A stretch of DNA of 64,000 bases from Rhynochetos jubatus (GCA_027574665.1 CM050659.1:19631001-19695000); one strand, 5' to 3'. Shown: positions 49,223 to 63,049, counted from the stretch's first letter. Notes: generated from the sequence alone by a model not told the origin. Made by a program: numbers and translations.

Positions 49223-52200
49223 AACGAATTGACAGTGATTGTCATCTAGTGTCAAGAAGGACTGCCCCATGGAAACCCAGCAAGTAGGAGACCTGATTAC
49301 AATGAGGCAGAGAAGGAGGTGAAGGAAGCTTTTCTTCCCACTACTGACTCAGTCATTACTTATTTTTGCAACTATTTTATTGGTACAGTAGGACGAGTAT
49401 GTCGGGTGTCATGTGCATTTCTTCCTATACTTACTGCACTGGCAAACAAGGTGCAGTATAAAACATTGCAACCATGCCCGCTTCTTGCATGTGGCTGTCT
49501 AAATACTGACACGAATATTGTACCCATGCTGTTCATTCCAGAAATCTGACATTTCTCAAGATGAGGCCAAATGTGTTTACAGATAGATTTCTGAGTTTAT
49601 TCAAGCTGAAAGGTACTTCTCATCTTTTGAAATGTCAGGCTGCTGCTCCAAGAAAAATGAGTACAAGAGATAGAGCCACTGTTGCACAGCTCCATTTTTA
49701 AATGAGCAATATCTGATTGAAGATCCCAGCATTCGTACAGCTCAGTGTTCCGCTATGATAGATTGGCTGCACTGGCAGAGCGTAGTTACTTGAGCCCACT
49801 GATTATTTGCTTCAATTGAATGCCCACAGCAGTCCCAAAATTCTAGTATCCTTTACAAGCCTTGGATCTGCTTCCACATCTGTAATATCACCTGAGGGGC
49901 TATACTTTTTAAATGAGTGATTTAATAAGAGGGCAGGTTTACTATAGAGCTGCCCTGTAGACAGGTAAAGAGAGGCACAAGGAGAGCACAATGTAGTTGA
50001 GTCTCGCTGTGAACCTGCAGTGAGCAGGCTACCTGTGCGTTGCAAGAGCAGATTGGAAACAGCAGTACTGAGAATGTCAGAAGAATCATGATCTAACGTC
50101 TCCTGCTTCAACTCCCAGTACCTACAGCTTTCATACAACTCCTCTGTATCTCACCTACACTTCAGTGTTCTCTATACAATCCACGTATAATATCTAAGCC
50201 CTCATATCATACTGTTGATGTACTTTCCGTGCATGTGCTGGCTGGAGATGTTTTCAAACAGCATCTTTTGAGAGTATGGAATGTGCTATTTTATTTTCAT
50301 CCTAGAAGAACTCAATAATTACTTTTGACTATTTGCCTTAAAATTGCTTGGATATGGAGAACGCACCACACCAGAAAATCAAACAGAAGAGTAGGGCATG
50401 AAAAATGGTTCATAAATCATTTGACTGTTACAAAACCCCATTTTGGTTCCTCTGGTAGCACTGGAATCGTGCTAAGAGCCTGCTGCAAGATAGTAATGTG
50501 GATTTGCTATTGCTGTTCAAGCCTCGATTGAGCCTCTGTGCCAGAGTACGAAATACCTAGTATAAACCTAGCAGTGGAACCACTTTGACCCAGCTCTCTG
50601 CTAGAGCAAGAAGACTTTTGTTTAGTTTAATATTGTTCAGTACAAAATTAAAGGTTAGATTATCTGTAATAGCTGCAAGGTTTAAGTGTGGTAAAAGCAC
50701 TGTAAAGGATGGGGTCACTCAGCTTTCACTAAAAGAAATAAAAAGTGAAGCAGCTTGGAAAATCTGCCTGTAATTTTTTGATGTTTATCTCTTAGGTTTC
50801 CCTTCCCCTTAGTGAAGGTGTCTGTTGTCAGCACATCACGTTTTACAAACCTCAGTGCTTGACATAAGCTGTTTTATTTTCACTTGTCTCTTCAGACAAT
50901 TTCATCATAGTCTCTCTTCTTTTTTTTCCCACATGGCAGCCTTCTGTGAGAACAAATATCGACATTAGATATTTTCTGCTTATATGGAGAAGAGAGGTAT
51001 AATGATACTTAAATGACTTTTAAATAAAGCTAGTACTGCTGCTTCAGACAAGGCAAATGTATGTGGAATTTGTCCTAAAGAATCTATCCTATGGAGAAGT
51101 TTATCAGGTAAGATTTGTACAAACAGGCTGTAAGTAATACCCAGCTGTAAATAACAACAGTCCCTAAAGAGCGTTTAACTTAGAGCACTGTACAAAAAAA
51201 TTACAAGACTAGGTCAAATCACAGAGAGTAAGGTCCATAAGAAATCTCTGGACATCCCCAGTAGGCATGGGAGAAGAAACCCAACTTGCAGGCACTCTGT
51301 TGTGGTGGTACATCTCTACAAAGACTTGACTTCTTCCAACACCTTCTACATATCTAACTTGAGTGTCTTCCTTCTGGAGTCACCCACGAAACTTGCTGGA
51401 AAGTTCAGGTTTGTGTCACGTACTGGTGTAAACAGACACTGGAGATAGCAAAAATGTGGTTCCCTTCTCTCCCTTGATTTTGGAAAGCCATACAAAGAAG
51501 GAGGCAGAAGGCTGTGACAGTGTCAGGAGGTGCTGCCTCTGCCAATCGTCTGTCCAAAGCAGCAAACAGTATTCTCCGTAACAAACAGCTAAGACAACAG
51601 TGGGGTGCTCAGTTCCTCCCACGAGGCTCCGGATGCTGGTATGAGACCTATCACAACCCCAGGTAGGAAGATCCAGGCCTTCCAGCCTCCTTCTAGTTAA
51701 TACAACCAAGAGTTTAAGAGATGTTTATCAATGCATACTTGTGGTCTCACATTGAAATTGTTGTAAGAGTTACTAAAAACTAGAACCTGATTTGGATTAA
51801 GGACAGTGTGGGAAACAAACTGCAGAGTTCTCACCGCAGTATCGTAGTATTTTCCTAGTGCATTTTTGTTAATAAAAGCTATGATAGTTTCATATAAGAT
51901 GGAATAAATTTACTGAATACGAGAAATCTGATATTAGGTAGGATTTGGATACACAGTCCCCTACGCACCTCTCAGAAGGCCTCAGTGTCTCACATTTATG
52001 AAGCTGTGTGTGGTAGATTGAGTCTATATTTGCTGTTGCAGCAAACAAACATTTACACCTAATGATGACAAGTGTATCCTCTTTATGCCATAAACAATTT
52101 ATTTTCAAGCAAAGATAAGAGAATTATATATTATGTATTCCATCTGTAAAACTAATTAACTCCTTTGATTTAGCTGAGAAAGGTGATGTTTTCTGAAGCT

Positions 52201-52689
52201 CAGCTTTACTGAAAATTGACCTTTCCATCTACAAACATACCATTTAATTTACAAGAGAAACAAAACCTTCGGAATTGTATTTACTCAGTAACTTTAATAA
52301 AGGTCAACCCTTTTCAGAAACAATTGTAAATGTGGCATTTAGCCTTTCATATTTTGGAAAGTGTTACTTGAATTTCCACATCCAAATAGAACATTGCCTT
52401 TGAATTAAAAACAACTAAATAAATAAGAACAAAGAAATTTTACAAAATTGTCTAGATCTAAGGTGTTGTAATTAACCCTTAGCTTGTATATTTCCCTAGG
52501 ACTATTTTCTTGAGTCTCCTGTGACTCAGGTCAACTAATGTTCAATACCTGTAGTATATATACAAAGAATTAATATAATGCATTTTAAAAGGTCCACCAA
52601 GTTCAGCAGGAAATAGAAGAGGCTTTTTCTTTGACCTTTAGGAAGGAGACTTGGCAAAGTCATTCAAGAAAAGCTTATTCATCTGAGAT
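49223..52689. other. Unique non-coding DNA
   Basis: No gene is recognisable. The largest frame is 108 codons on the minus strand at 49812-50138, without a known domain. A weak candidate exon at 51048-51107 is listed separately. No mobile element is recognised. Confidence 0.5.
51048..51107 (+). other. Weak candidate exon
   Basis: Sixty bases lie between a modest acceptor (ACTGCTGCTTCAG) and a strong donor (CAG then GTAAGA). The frame from the first base is fully open for 20 codons and reads TRQMYVEFVLKNLSYGEVYQ. I do not recognise the peptide. The length is a multiple of three. The same caution about chance splice pairs applies as at 18350-18405. Confidence 0.13.
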
Positions 52690-52790
52690 AGGGAGGCCCC
52701 AGTCCAGAAAAGCACTTTAGTATATGATTGACTTTAAGCGTGAGTAGCCCCACTGCAGCCAGTGGGTCTACCCCTGTGCCTGAAGGCAAG
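52690..52790 (+). repeat. Ancient amniote interspersed repeat (unnamed)
   Basis: The run GGGAGGCCCCAGTCCAGAAA, AGCACTTTAG, TTGACTTTAAGCGTGAGTAG, CCCCACTG, CCAGTGGG and then CCTGTGCCTGAAGG follows a pattern common in turtle, crocodilian and bird DNA. That pattern is 'GGGCCCAATCCAGCAAAGCACTTAAGC...CTTTAAGCATGTGAGTAGTCCCATTGAAGTCAATGGGACTACTCA'. The central part is a self-complementary block. I recognise the repeat type but cannot give a database name. Confidence 0.6.
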
Positions 52791-55700
52791 CAACACCAGT
52801 TATTTATTAGGTGCATTGTAGTTGAGCCCTGGGATGTCAAGCTGGAGCACAGCCCTGCTGTGTAATGATCTATAAAAAAAAAAAATTAAAGCAATGGATT
52901 ATGCTAAAAAGCTGACGTCAATGTTGCTTTTTTGTTTTGTTTTTACTAAGACCTTTCTGAGATCAAAGGATCTAACTGCTCTGGTCTCCAGGTATGGAAA
53001 GAGGTATCCAGACATAATTTCCTTGTTCCTTCTGTCTCTCACCTGCATAGCTGTAAGGACTAGATTTTTAATCTGCCAATTCTCAAATAAAAACTGTAAC
53101 AAATGAAAGCCATTGGAATGAGAACCCCTTAAATGAGAGAGCTAAGACAAGCAGGGATTTAAACCTGTTCTTCTCACTCCTGGTTCCTCTCTGAAAGTGC
53201 ATTCTTTCTTAAAGAGTAGACAGTGCTAAAGATGTTGCTCAGGTAGAAAGCTTTCTGCCATCTCATGTGATGCTGTAATAGGAAAAAGGGGTGGAAGCCT
53301 GCAGTGGATCCCAAACCATTGTTGGGAAGCTTGGACTTTCTGAAAAGCCAGTCTCCTACAAGGTATCTGGGATGCTTTTCAGTGTGTGGATCCTATAAGC
53401 AACTGTGGAACCCTTCCAACAGCTTCAGCGAAGAAAGGATTTACATAAATCCAATAAAAAAGCTTACATTTGTCATCATATGATAAAATTTCAAACTAGC
53501 ATGTGGAAATTCTGCCTAATAGAATTAACCGTAGAATTGGATGGTTCAGGATATTTCAGTCAGATTAATACTAATCTTACAACCGTTTACAGTGTGAGAA
53601 AACTTCCTCTACAGAACAAACATACTGGAGACAGTTCAAAACTGTTATAACTGTTGACTTTAATGCTGTTACACCTGGCATGTGTTATGTCCTCCAAAGA
53701 GCCCTTTTCTACAGTTTTCAACCAATAATAATTGCCATTGCCTTTAAGAGCCTAAAATAATTGTGAATGAATCCAAAATTATTGTTTCTTTGATATTCTT
53801 CAGAGTTGCATGCTAGTCCTGTGCTTTGTGGACTGAGCGCTGTAGGCTAAAATTTAGGTTTGGGAGCTGCTGGAGCAAGAAATTGTTTTGCAGAGGCAGC
53901 ATAAAAAATCCTCTAAAACAAACTCAGCGTACAACCTGTAACAAGGCTAAGCCATAAATATCTTGCTAGATGCAGAAACAGTTCAGGGCTGCTGAAGTTC
54001 CTTGCGGGTTCCGTGACAGGTTCAAAAAGCTTCTTGCCTGTAAGAAGTTTGACGAAAGGTGAACCAGCTTTCACCATCATTCATTCAAGACCATCATCTT
54101 AGTCTTCAACCTAGCAATCAGCATCTGACCTAAGCTTCTACATGCCTGAACCATCTCAGGTAAGAACCAGTTGCAGCCATGCAAGAAGCAAACCTGAGGA
54201 ACGACCCATGTGAGCTTGCTCAGAAAAGCAGAAAGGAAACCACTTCAAAGGACTCAGCAAATAAACCAGCTAACATTAACGTAAGTAAAGATTTTATGAT
54301 GACCTGAAATAATAAAACGAAACACATCTAGACTGGACTCGGGGTTTGTAGCAGCTTTTTGCAAGGAGACCAGTTCCATTTTGTTACTGAGCATAAGCAC
54401 CTTCACCAAGCTGTCAGCCAGCTGCTCGGATCTTGCAGACATGCTGTCGGGGAAGGTGGACAACCCAGAGCCAGGACAGCGGAAAAAGAGTATCTGCTGT
54501 TTCCCAGTGCATGCTGCCTTATCTGACTTGAAGAGGAAGGAACTCGTGCTCATCTTTCCCTCTGCGCCTGAAAAGTAAAAGCAGCTGGTTGGTGTTCTCG
54601 CAGCAAAGTGAAGGTTCAACCACATGCTTTTTGTACCATGTATTTTATGTTCCTGTGTGAGGTTACATTGGTGAGATTCAGTTGCAAAGACAGCGGTTCC
54701 TAAAATGTTTGCAAGCCTTCACCGACTACGGGACTACGGAAGACAGTCTTACCAGATTACCATTAATTGTGTTAGTTATGGTAGGCCCTCCAGGACCAAC
54801 TAGAAACAAGATCCTCTTTTGCCAGCCTCTTGCAAACGCAGACATAGATATGTGAGTAGAAAAGACAAATTGGCAGAACAAACAAAGAGAACAATGTGAG
54901 TGCAAAACCAGACAGGTTTTAAGTGTTGTTTTGTTTGGCTTTGGGCTGGGGAGAAAGCTCAGGCTAGGAAAAAAGGAAAGAAGACACCATTTAAGCTTAA
55001 GTACTGAACAACCACTGAATGACCGAAGGCCCTTTACTTCAGCTGCTTTACACCTGCTTTATTTAGTTGACATTTCCAGAAAATTCTCTCTCAGTTTTTG
55101 ACAAAAGCTACATACAAAGAAGGGGTATTTGCTGCATCTTATCCAATCCTAACTCTGAATAGTTTTGCATACAAAGGATTTTGAAGTCTTGGTTTGAATT
55201 AAAATTTTGCCACTCTTACTATACTAACAGAGTACCAGTTGTATTCTCTCAGTACTACCAGAAACTGTGCTCACTTAAGCCATGAAAGGTATTTGATTTA
55301 CATGAATTAATGGCTACAATAGCACGAAGTACTTGAAGTATTTTACAGACTTCTCCCTGTAGTAGACACCAGTAGTATTTTGGCTATATGAAATACTTGT
55401 ATCGGTACCAAAAGAGCCTAAATTCTGTCTCATTGTGAAATTGGTCTAAAAATACAGGTTGATGATTCAAATTCAGTTATTCTTTCCCACACTGTGAGTA
55501 ATGCATGCTTCACCTCCATAAACCAACTGCATTCTTTCAAACCTTTCAGAGTCCTTTGCAGCGTTGTCACTAAAAATGCAATCTCACTCAACACAGTAAT
55601 AAATCTCAAAGCCAGCTAGAGAACTCTAATGTATTTTAAGTGACACTTCTGTCTTGTCATGTGTCATTTGAACACTAATAAAATGGCAATGGTTGGCAAG

Positions 55701-58700
55701 AAGCTAGAAGGATCGTGCTGTATGTGTTGGATCAGGAAACACATATAGCTTTGTTATAGAATAAAACTGCATTTTTAGCTGGAAAAAAAAAATCTTACTT
55801 TGTGGAAAACATAATGATGATAATAAGGCAGACAAATCAGTCTGTTCCAGTCAAGTTGTGAAAGTCGTTTAGTATATCCTTTCCTTTTTCCAGGATAAAT
55901 TCTCTTCTAGGGCCCAAAGGTGAAATCAAGTTGTTTGAAAGCCTCATTGCTTTGGAGATGAAGTACAGGGTAGTTTAAACATCAGAGGAAAATAGAAAAA
56001 AATGTGTGAATGTTCAATATGGGCTAAAAAAAAGTAAATAATAAGTCAATATGTTCAGTTGTCTAAAAGAAACACTAATAAATGCATTGTTACTTTCTGA
56101 CTTTAACTCTGAAAACAAATATTTATAGCTTTCACTGCTAACAATTAAGATTTGGTGAAACTTACTATGTTAAGATAACGTTTAGCAATAAGCACTGCCT
56201 GGAACAAAGTAGTAAAAGCAATCTGAGAGTGAATACTAAGAAGGTTCTTTTACTAATGAAGGAATCTCCTTAACACAAAATTCCAAGAGACAAATACATC
56301 CACTGTCAAGCACCAGCTGTGTGAGAGTTTCATGTTTATCTTATAGAGACTGTGGGTACTAAAAATGTGCCCTTCAGCCCTTCAGACTGGGCATAAATAT
56401 TTCAGTAAAGAGAATTCTGAACATACTTCGTTCTGTTTTTTGAAAGAAGGGTAAGAAAAATTCTCTGTGTGTTTGTGTGAATATGCTCAACTATTGCAAC
56501 AATATTTGTTATTTGTAATGGTATTTGTGAATGGGATTTGTCTTTGAAAACTTATTCATAAGGGACTGCAGATACTGCACTTGCAAATGTAACGCTTCTG
56601 GCTGCGGTTCCAACGTTCTAGCAGCATGCCAAGGGGCTGATTGGGAAGCGTTTGGCGCACAGCATTATCTAGCTCTGTTCACACTCCCTCATACTTTCCT
56701 CCTTCCCTCTCTTCCTCCCTGGTTGACACAATTTTCCACTAGCAGTTTGGAAACTGAAGAGAAAAAATAACAAGTTCCCATGTATTCCTGAAGTATTCAG
56801 AAGTCCCCCTGATCACAGTGGGAAGTTTGCATATGAGAGGATGACACGGTTGGGTTGTAACCAAAATCCATATTTTAAAAATGGCAAAAGCTTATGCTCC
56901 TAAACTTTAGTGATTATTAGGATGTAGCGATCCCATGTTTCTGCTCAGTCGCTATTCTCATGCAGGCAGCTGGACAGCATGAAGATACATAAAATAGACC
57001 ATAAGTTTCCTGTTAAAACCCTAGCCTTGCTTAACAAGCACTTCTTTATTCTTCCTTTTCACATCAGTTCAGAAGAAATAAGCAATAACAACAGCATCCC
57101 ACCTAAGAAAAGCATGCAAAGGGCAAGAAGAAATGAAGCTAATCACTGCTAACTCAGTGATGTCATTTTTCAGTGCACCAGTATTCTGAATCCCATTTGT
57201 GGCTTCTAAGCTGCTTCGAGCTCCTTGCTAACATTTGATTAAGACATCACATGGTGTCTTGAAGGTGACATGGCAGCTGCCCCCAGGCAATTTGAAACGA
57301 AAAATAGAGGTGTGAGTGCGCCCACACACATATGGACTGTATTGACTTATACAGAACCGGTCTTCTGAGACTGGTGACAGATAGCCAATGAGTCTAGGTC
57401 TTCGTCTGTGCTCTGAAAAACGCTGTTCTGACTGTAGATTTTGCTGACTTGTTTGGAGCAGTGTATTAACTCTCGCATAAACTGCCTGCGCACATTTCTC
57501 TATTTTAAATGCGGTTCATTCGTTCATGGTTTTGTGAGCCTCTGTTTGATGACAAAGTAGCTCTTCGCTTGTCAAAGGCTGAATGCCACTTCTGTACAGC
57601 GCTGGAGCTTTTTGTGCCTAGCTATCAGTGCATGCCAGTGTTCAACGGCAAAGTGATGAATTCATAAAATGTACTAGCTGCTAATCATTAAAAATTCTGC
57701 ACCACTAGGATGTGATAATCGCACTGACTTTTGAGAAAATGTTTTGGGGTTTGGTATATTACAAAAGGTCCTTGAGTTTAGGAATTAATGCTCTGACCCT
57801 TACTAGTATGAGGAGACTTCTGCAATGATCCCCCCCCTTCTCTAAACAGTGGACTTGCTCATGTGCTCAGCTTGTGTCTGGAAGTACTAGTGAAGGCTTC
57901 CTTCCCCTTTTGCACATGGTGGTGGCAGAATAGATTTTCTTTCCCCCAAGACTGTTTTTGGTAAATAAGATATCACAAGGATTTGAGCAAATAAGCATTG
58001 TCACTGGAAGCATTCACAAAGCTGTTTTGAAAGAGCTGATGTGCTTGCAAATCACCCACATACAGATCAGAAATGATGGTATATGACTGGGGTGACCAGT
58101 AACACTTACAAAGCATAGAGAGCTGATACTTCATTCATTCAATATGTAAGGAAGATGAATAGCGCTGTTGCCTTTAATTCCTCTGGAGGGTTTTTCACAT
58201 GAATATGTATATGCAGGCCCTGCTGTTCTGTTTATAGATTAGGTATTGGAAAACTGAAAGAGTTTCTTATTAATGCTGCAGCTGGAAGGGGAAAGCACAG
58301 CCATTGACTACATGTGGGTACAAAGTATGTAATTTATTACATGCAGTAATTAACTTGCTTACATCTCTGAATATAATGGTAAACAGTTGCTATTAGCAAA
58401 GTTCCTCACGTGTCTGTCACCATGTCATTTAAGAGATTGTCTCCTGGAGGCCGAGGAAGGGATGTCAGAGAAATGAGAAGAGCTACTCTTGAGTATACAG
58501 TAGTCAAAATTCTCTGATCTAGACCTGCTTACATATAGGTTCCTGCCTCTGTACTTCACTACGAACTAACTAGGCTTCTCGGAGTTACAGAGCTTCTGCT
58601 GCTTTCACTGATTTATATTGTTTTCAGGTACCTAAATTAGAGACTTGATTTCAAAAGGTATAATTCACAGTTTAAATGTAATGCAAAATGCAGCTACTCA

Positions 58701-58894
58701 GTGCAGTAATTCTTTCTCTTTTAAACTGTGTTCAGATGAAGAGTCAGTTGCCTAACTGGGGAATCAGTGTTTTTCACCTCTCTGTATCAGTTGCTTTATA
58801 TCTGTCAGTCAATCATCCCTGGTTCTGCAAACACAAAACTGCTAAGCCTTTTTTTTAAAAAAAACATGTATCACATAATGTGTTCTTTGAAGGG
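52791..58894. other. Unique non-coding DNA
   Basis: No recognisable gene is present in 6 kb. The largest frame is 123 codons on the minus strand at 54254-54625, with no known domain. A-rich runs occur near 52875-52885 and 55782-55791. A further possible sliver of old repeat lies at 56801-56830 (CCTGATCACAGTGGGAAGTTTGC), but it is too short to call. A 7-8 base C run occurs near 57830. Confidence 0.5.
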
Positions 58895-58964
58895 TTTGAG
58901 CCTGTGCCCATTGAGGTCAATGACAAAGCTTCTATTGACTTCAGTGATACAGAATCAGGCCCTG
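58895..58964. repeat. Ancient amniote repeat with internal inverted repeat
   Basis: CATTGAGGTCAATG (58909-58922) and TATTGACTTCAGTG (58933-58946) are near reverse complements, flanked by GAGCCTGTGCC and AGAATCAGGCCC. This matches the common 'CCTGCTCCCATTGAAGTCAATGGCAAAACTCCCATTGACTTCAGTGGGAGCAGGATCAGGCCC' type repeat of sauropsid genomes (described here as a pattern, not as bases of this window). The family name is not known to me. It is the clearest of five such remnants in the window. Confidence 0.6.
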
Positions 58965-61900
58965 AGGCTCAAAGAATTGGTGCATTGTTAATCCCTTGGT
59001 GCTAGCAGGCAAAAGGGGCTTGTAAATGCATATCCCACTGCCAATAAATAGATGCTGAGCAGTTAGCATTTCTTGCACCCAAAGCACATGCACTTCATAT
59101 CCACAGAGGTTTTTAGAAGTCTAAATGAAGTACAGTCCCTCCCTAGGCTCCCAGAACTAACTTTTCTACCTCTGAATTAAAGCAGCATTAATTAGCAATC
59201 CAAATTTTGCAGAATTAATCAGACCAAACACAAGTCCAGTGTATTTATGTATGGAACAGAGGTATAGTCTGCTTGTTTTATTATCTTCTCTGTCATCGAT
59301 CATGTACAGTGCATTTTACAGAGTAAAGTTTGGAAATGATTAACTGCCCTGTTCCCCCATAGTACTTCGCACATTTGATCGATTTCTAGTCATTTCATTC
59401 AGCCCTGACCTTGCTGTGTTACAGTCATTTCTACAGCTCCAAATCTAGTTAATCTGTGCTTAATGTCTGTGTTTATAGCTGAACAACCAAAACATTCAAA
59501 TATTAACTAAAACTTGCTTGTGTCTATTCTTTTTGGCTTCCTAAATTGTTATGGTATGATTTCAGTTCTCTGCGTAAGAACTGTAGGGACAGATCCGGCA
59601 GTCTGTCATCCTTTCTTTGGCAGAAAAATCTACTGAAGATGGAAGTACACTCTCAAAATTTGCAAGATTATTTGGCTCAGGCTCCTTTTTTTAAAGAAAA
59701 CAGCCTATTTAGAGAATACCTATTGATGTCTGTGAAACACTGGAAAACACTAGGCAAGAGGGGTGAGCACTGGGGAGAATACAGACAGTTTTCTAATAAT
59801 CTGAATGTAGAGGTGGGGAACATTATCATGTTTGTATGAAACAGGTTTCCTTTCCATACTGCTCCTGGAACAACAGAGCTGCTGTTGTGATCAAACCACC
59901 TTTCATCTCCAGATCATTGTTTGTGCTAGAGTACAGATCATGTACTCCACTGCACAGAAGGAAAAGCCATAGAGCTGAGCACATGCTAACCCCTGCCTGT
60001 ACAGTTTTGCCAGAACAGGGAATCTGCTTATTGCATATTCTCACTCAGCAGTCCTTTCACATTTTTAAGAATCAGTTATGCTGGCTCTCATGCCAAAAAT
60101 AGGCTTTCACTGCTCTCTTGCTTCTGTTTTTCAGAAAGAGCCAACATCGCTTGCACATGCAAGCTGGATTCTTGTGAGCAACTTCAACAGGATTCAAAGT
60201 TTCAGAGTGTTACACTTGACAAACCCCACTGACAGGCTTCAGGCTGCAAGGATGGCACTGGGGTACCACACAGGAACCACTGAAGGCCTTGTTTTGCCTT
60301 TAAAGACTGTACTTGGATGTGAGATTGGGAAGGGAAAGAATATGACTTGAGTCTCAAGGCCCCAAATGAGTTTGCCGAACTGAGCTTGAAAGTGCATTTT
60401 TAATCTTAAAAGGAATATGTTTGGTACAAGTAATCAAGAGATACGTAGGACTCCATAATGCTGTTTTTACAAAGCTGCTGCAAAGTATTTAATTTCTGGG
60501 CCAGTTGGAAGCATTCAACTTTTTGAATCAGAACTGTATTTCCTGTTATGGGAAATATATACATACACGTACTGCATGTTTTAAGATGTGACAATCGTGG
60601 CTTAATCAAAATAGAATTAGGATAGTATTTCCTCCTCTTTGCATTTATGATGTAATGACTTAAGAGTGCAGTCTGATGTCAGTGAGGGTCTCTTAGTCAC
60701 TGTGTAGGCAGCCAGAACTATCTCAAGGTTACCTCTTTGTATTTCTAGGCTTAATGGTCTGATGACCTTGAGACAGTCTGTGAACTCTGAAAAATGCTGT
60801 TGCTGCTAAGAGCTTCCGTTCAGTAGTTTCCCTTCGGCTTCAGTAGCCTAAGTGGTCTTGTATGTTCCAAAACCTCACTAATTCAGCACAAGCCTTTTGA
60901 TGAACACCAACTAAATTGAGAGAGTAGATCTTCCCTGATGAACCAATTTTGGAAATTTTAGTTATGTTTTGTCATCAAAAATGAACGTTGCTGACGGATG
61001 CGAGAAGTGCTGTCAGCTGATTTTTGCGGTTTTAGCTTACAGCTATAGTTCTGAGAAATTTATTTTCATGTATCTATTTTAGAAGATCACTATCAGCTTA
61101 TTTGAAATGTATCATAATCAAGGCAGACGTGAGTGTAAAGTTATGGGGACTCTGCTATTTGACCAAATGACTCTCTGCAAATACGAGAACTACAGGAATA
61201 ATCTCTTACGAAAAACCTGGTACCTATATTTCATACCAAAATTACGCAGAAATTAGTTGACTTTCGGTTCGTTATTTTGCAAAGTATGGAAAATGCATTC
61301 ACTGAGAACAAGTAAAACAGCTGGATCCTGGTCTGGTTTTAAATACTGATCTCAGCACTTGTGAAGTTCCCAATGTCATCTCCAATGTGAAATAGCTGGT
61401 TCAGCTTGTCGAGGAGACTGTGGCCTGAGCTAAACCAGCAGGATGTGTCTGGAGTACATGGCCATACGCACATAGTGCTGTGCCTATGTGGAGACATGCC
61501 CATCATGGCCTGACATTTACTTGGCTGTGACAGGAGGTCTGCAGGGGTGTTTCTCAGGCTGCTAATTGTCACTGACTTGAGTTGCTTTATATATTCACTC
61601 ATGGAACAATTTCTGCCTTTTCTGAATTAGTTCCATCCTCTGAATTACAGTGTCAATCCCAAGCCTCTTCTTCCTTGTCAGGTAGGGTCCTCTCCCTAAA
61701 AACCAAAGGTGAGCTGACCTGTTAGAGTAACATCACTGGGCTGGTAATTACCATTTACCTGTACACTGACTTTCTGTTGACTGCTGACTGAAGAGGAGCT
61801 GAGAGGGCTCCTGACACTCTAAGTCATATTTTACATCTAGCTGTTGTTGTATTTACAACAGTGCAGCATGCTGAGGTGACATCTTTCAGCATTCTTGTGC

Positions 61901-62603
61901 AAAAACAGGCAGAGCATGTGCAACGAAGGGTCAAATGCTGAGTAGAGGTATATAAATTGGCAGGTAGCTTCTAGCAAGAGCCACGCGGGTTCACAGTTCA
62001 GGTATATCTAAGCACAAGGGGTGGTGTGACGCTGGGTAGAAACAGGGTGGCCCTTATGCTGTGAATAAACTTGCAGTGAAAACATACCCTTTGGTGCTAC
62101 TGTCACTGGATTTCACCTTTGACAGCAGAATGTTTCCCTAAAGAATAATAGAAACAAGTGCTTTCCAAAATATTTCCAGCATGTCGCTTTTCATATATAC
62201 TTAATACTTCAAAACCTTATAACAGCACTCCAGAAATTTACAGCACCAAGGAGCCCTATTTAGCAACGCCTTTCCATTAATTTTTTTTTCTTCAACAGCA
62301 TAATTATGTTAGAAATAAGGAAAGCAACTGTGTATTCATGGTCCAATTTAATAGGCCCCAATACTTTGCTAAAGCACTGCAGTGGATCAGTTGGAGTTAA
62401 TTATTATACAAGATTACATTGCAAATAACAACAATACGTCAAAGTAATGTGTAAGGTCTGCCTTGCAACACAAAAGCAAGAAATCTCAAAGTTAAGGCTA
62501 AAATTACATGTCTGCATTTCCTCCTTAACTCACTGCATCACACTGAAAGTATTACAGCCCCAAAGAAACCTTGTCTAAGGCTGGCCACTTCTTAGCTAAC
62601 CAT
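58965..62603. other. Unique non-coding DNA
   Basis: No gene is recognised. A plus-strand frame of 90 codons at 60078-60350 contains a strong internal acceptor-like signal (CTTGCTTCTGTTTTTCAG, ending at 60134), but no matching donor or known domain. Nothing else is supported. Confidence 0.5.
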
Positions 62604-63049
62604 CCAGTGGAGGGCCATGAAGATCAGAGGGCTGGAGCACCTCTCCTATGAAGAAAGACTGAATTTGGCTTGTTCGGCCTGGAGAAGAGAAGAGAAGGCT
62701 CTGGGGAGACCTTATAGCACCTTCCAGTGCCTGAAGGGGCCAACAAGAAAGCTGGGGGGAACTTTTTACAAGGCTGTAATGACAGGACAAGAGGTAATGG
62801 GCTTAAATTGAAAGATTTAAATTAGATATCAGGAAGAAATTCTTCCCAGAGAGGGTGGTGAGGCACTGGAACAGGTTGCCCAGAGAAGCTGTGGGTGCCC
62901 CATCCCTGGGAGTGTCCAAGGCCAGGCTGGATGAGGCTTGGAGCAACCTGGTCTAGTTGAAGGTGTCCCTGCCCATGGCAGGGGGGTTGGAACTGGATGA
63001 TCTTTAAGGTCCCTTCCAACCCAAACCATTCTGTGATTCTATGATTCTG
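62604..63049 (+). mobile_element. CR1 LINE 3' end, 5'-truncated, forward orientation
   Basis: About 450 bp of typical avian CR1 are present. They start with GTGGAGGGCCATGAAGATCA and continue through GGGCTGGAGCACCTCTCCTA, GCCTGGAGAAGAGAAG, GAGACCTTATAGC, TTAGATATCAGGAAGAAATT, GTGGTGAGGCACTGGAACAG, CCCATGGCAGGGGGGTTGGA and TTAAGGTCCCTTCCAACCCA. They end in the tandem ATTCTATGATTCT hallmark of the 3' terminus. The element is 5'-truncated, as most CR1 copies are, so it encodes no working protein. The short frames inside it are not genes. Its last 190 bp match the reverse complement of 34671-34860. Confidence 0.97.

Noticed and set aside
54254-54625. 123-codon minus-strand frame
   Set aside because: Partly open on the other strand as well (54381-54578), no recognised domain.
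62596-63029. Open frames of about 65 codons inside the CR1 copy
   Set aside because: The copy is only a truncated CR1 3' end; these frames are incidental.
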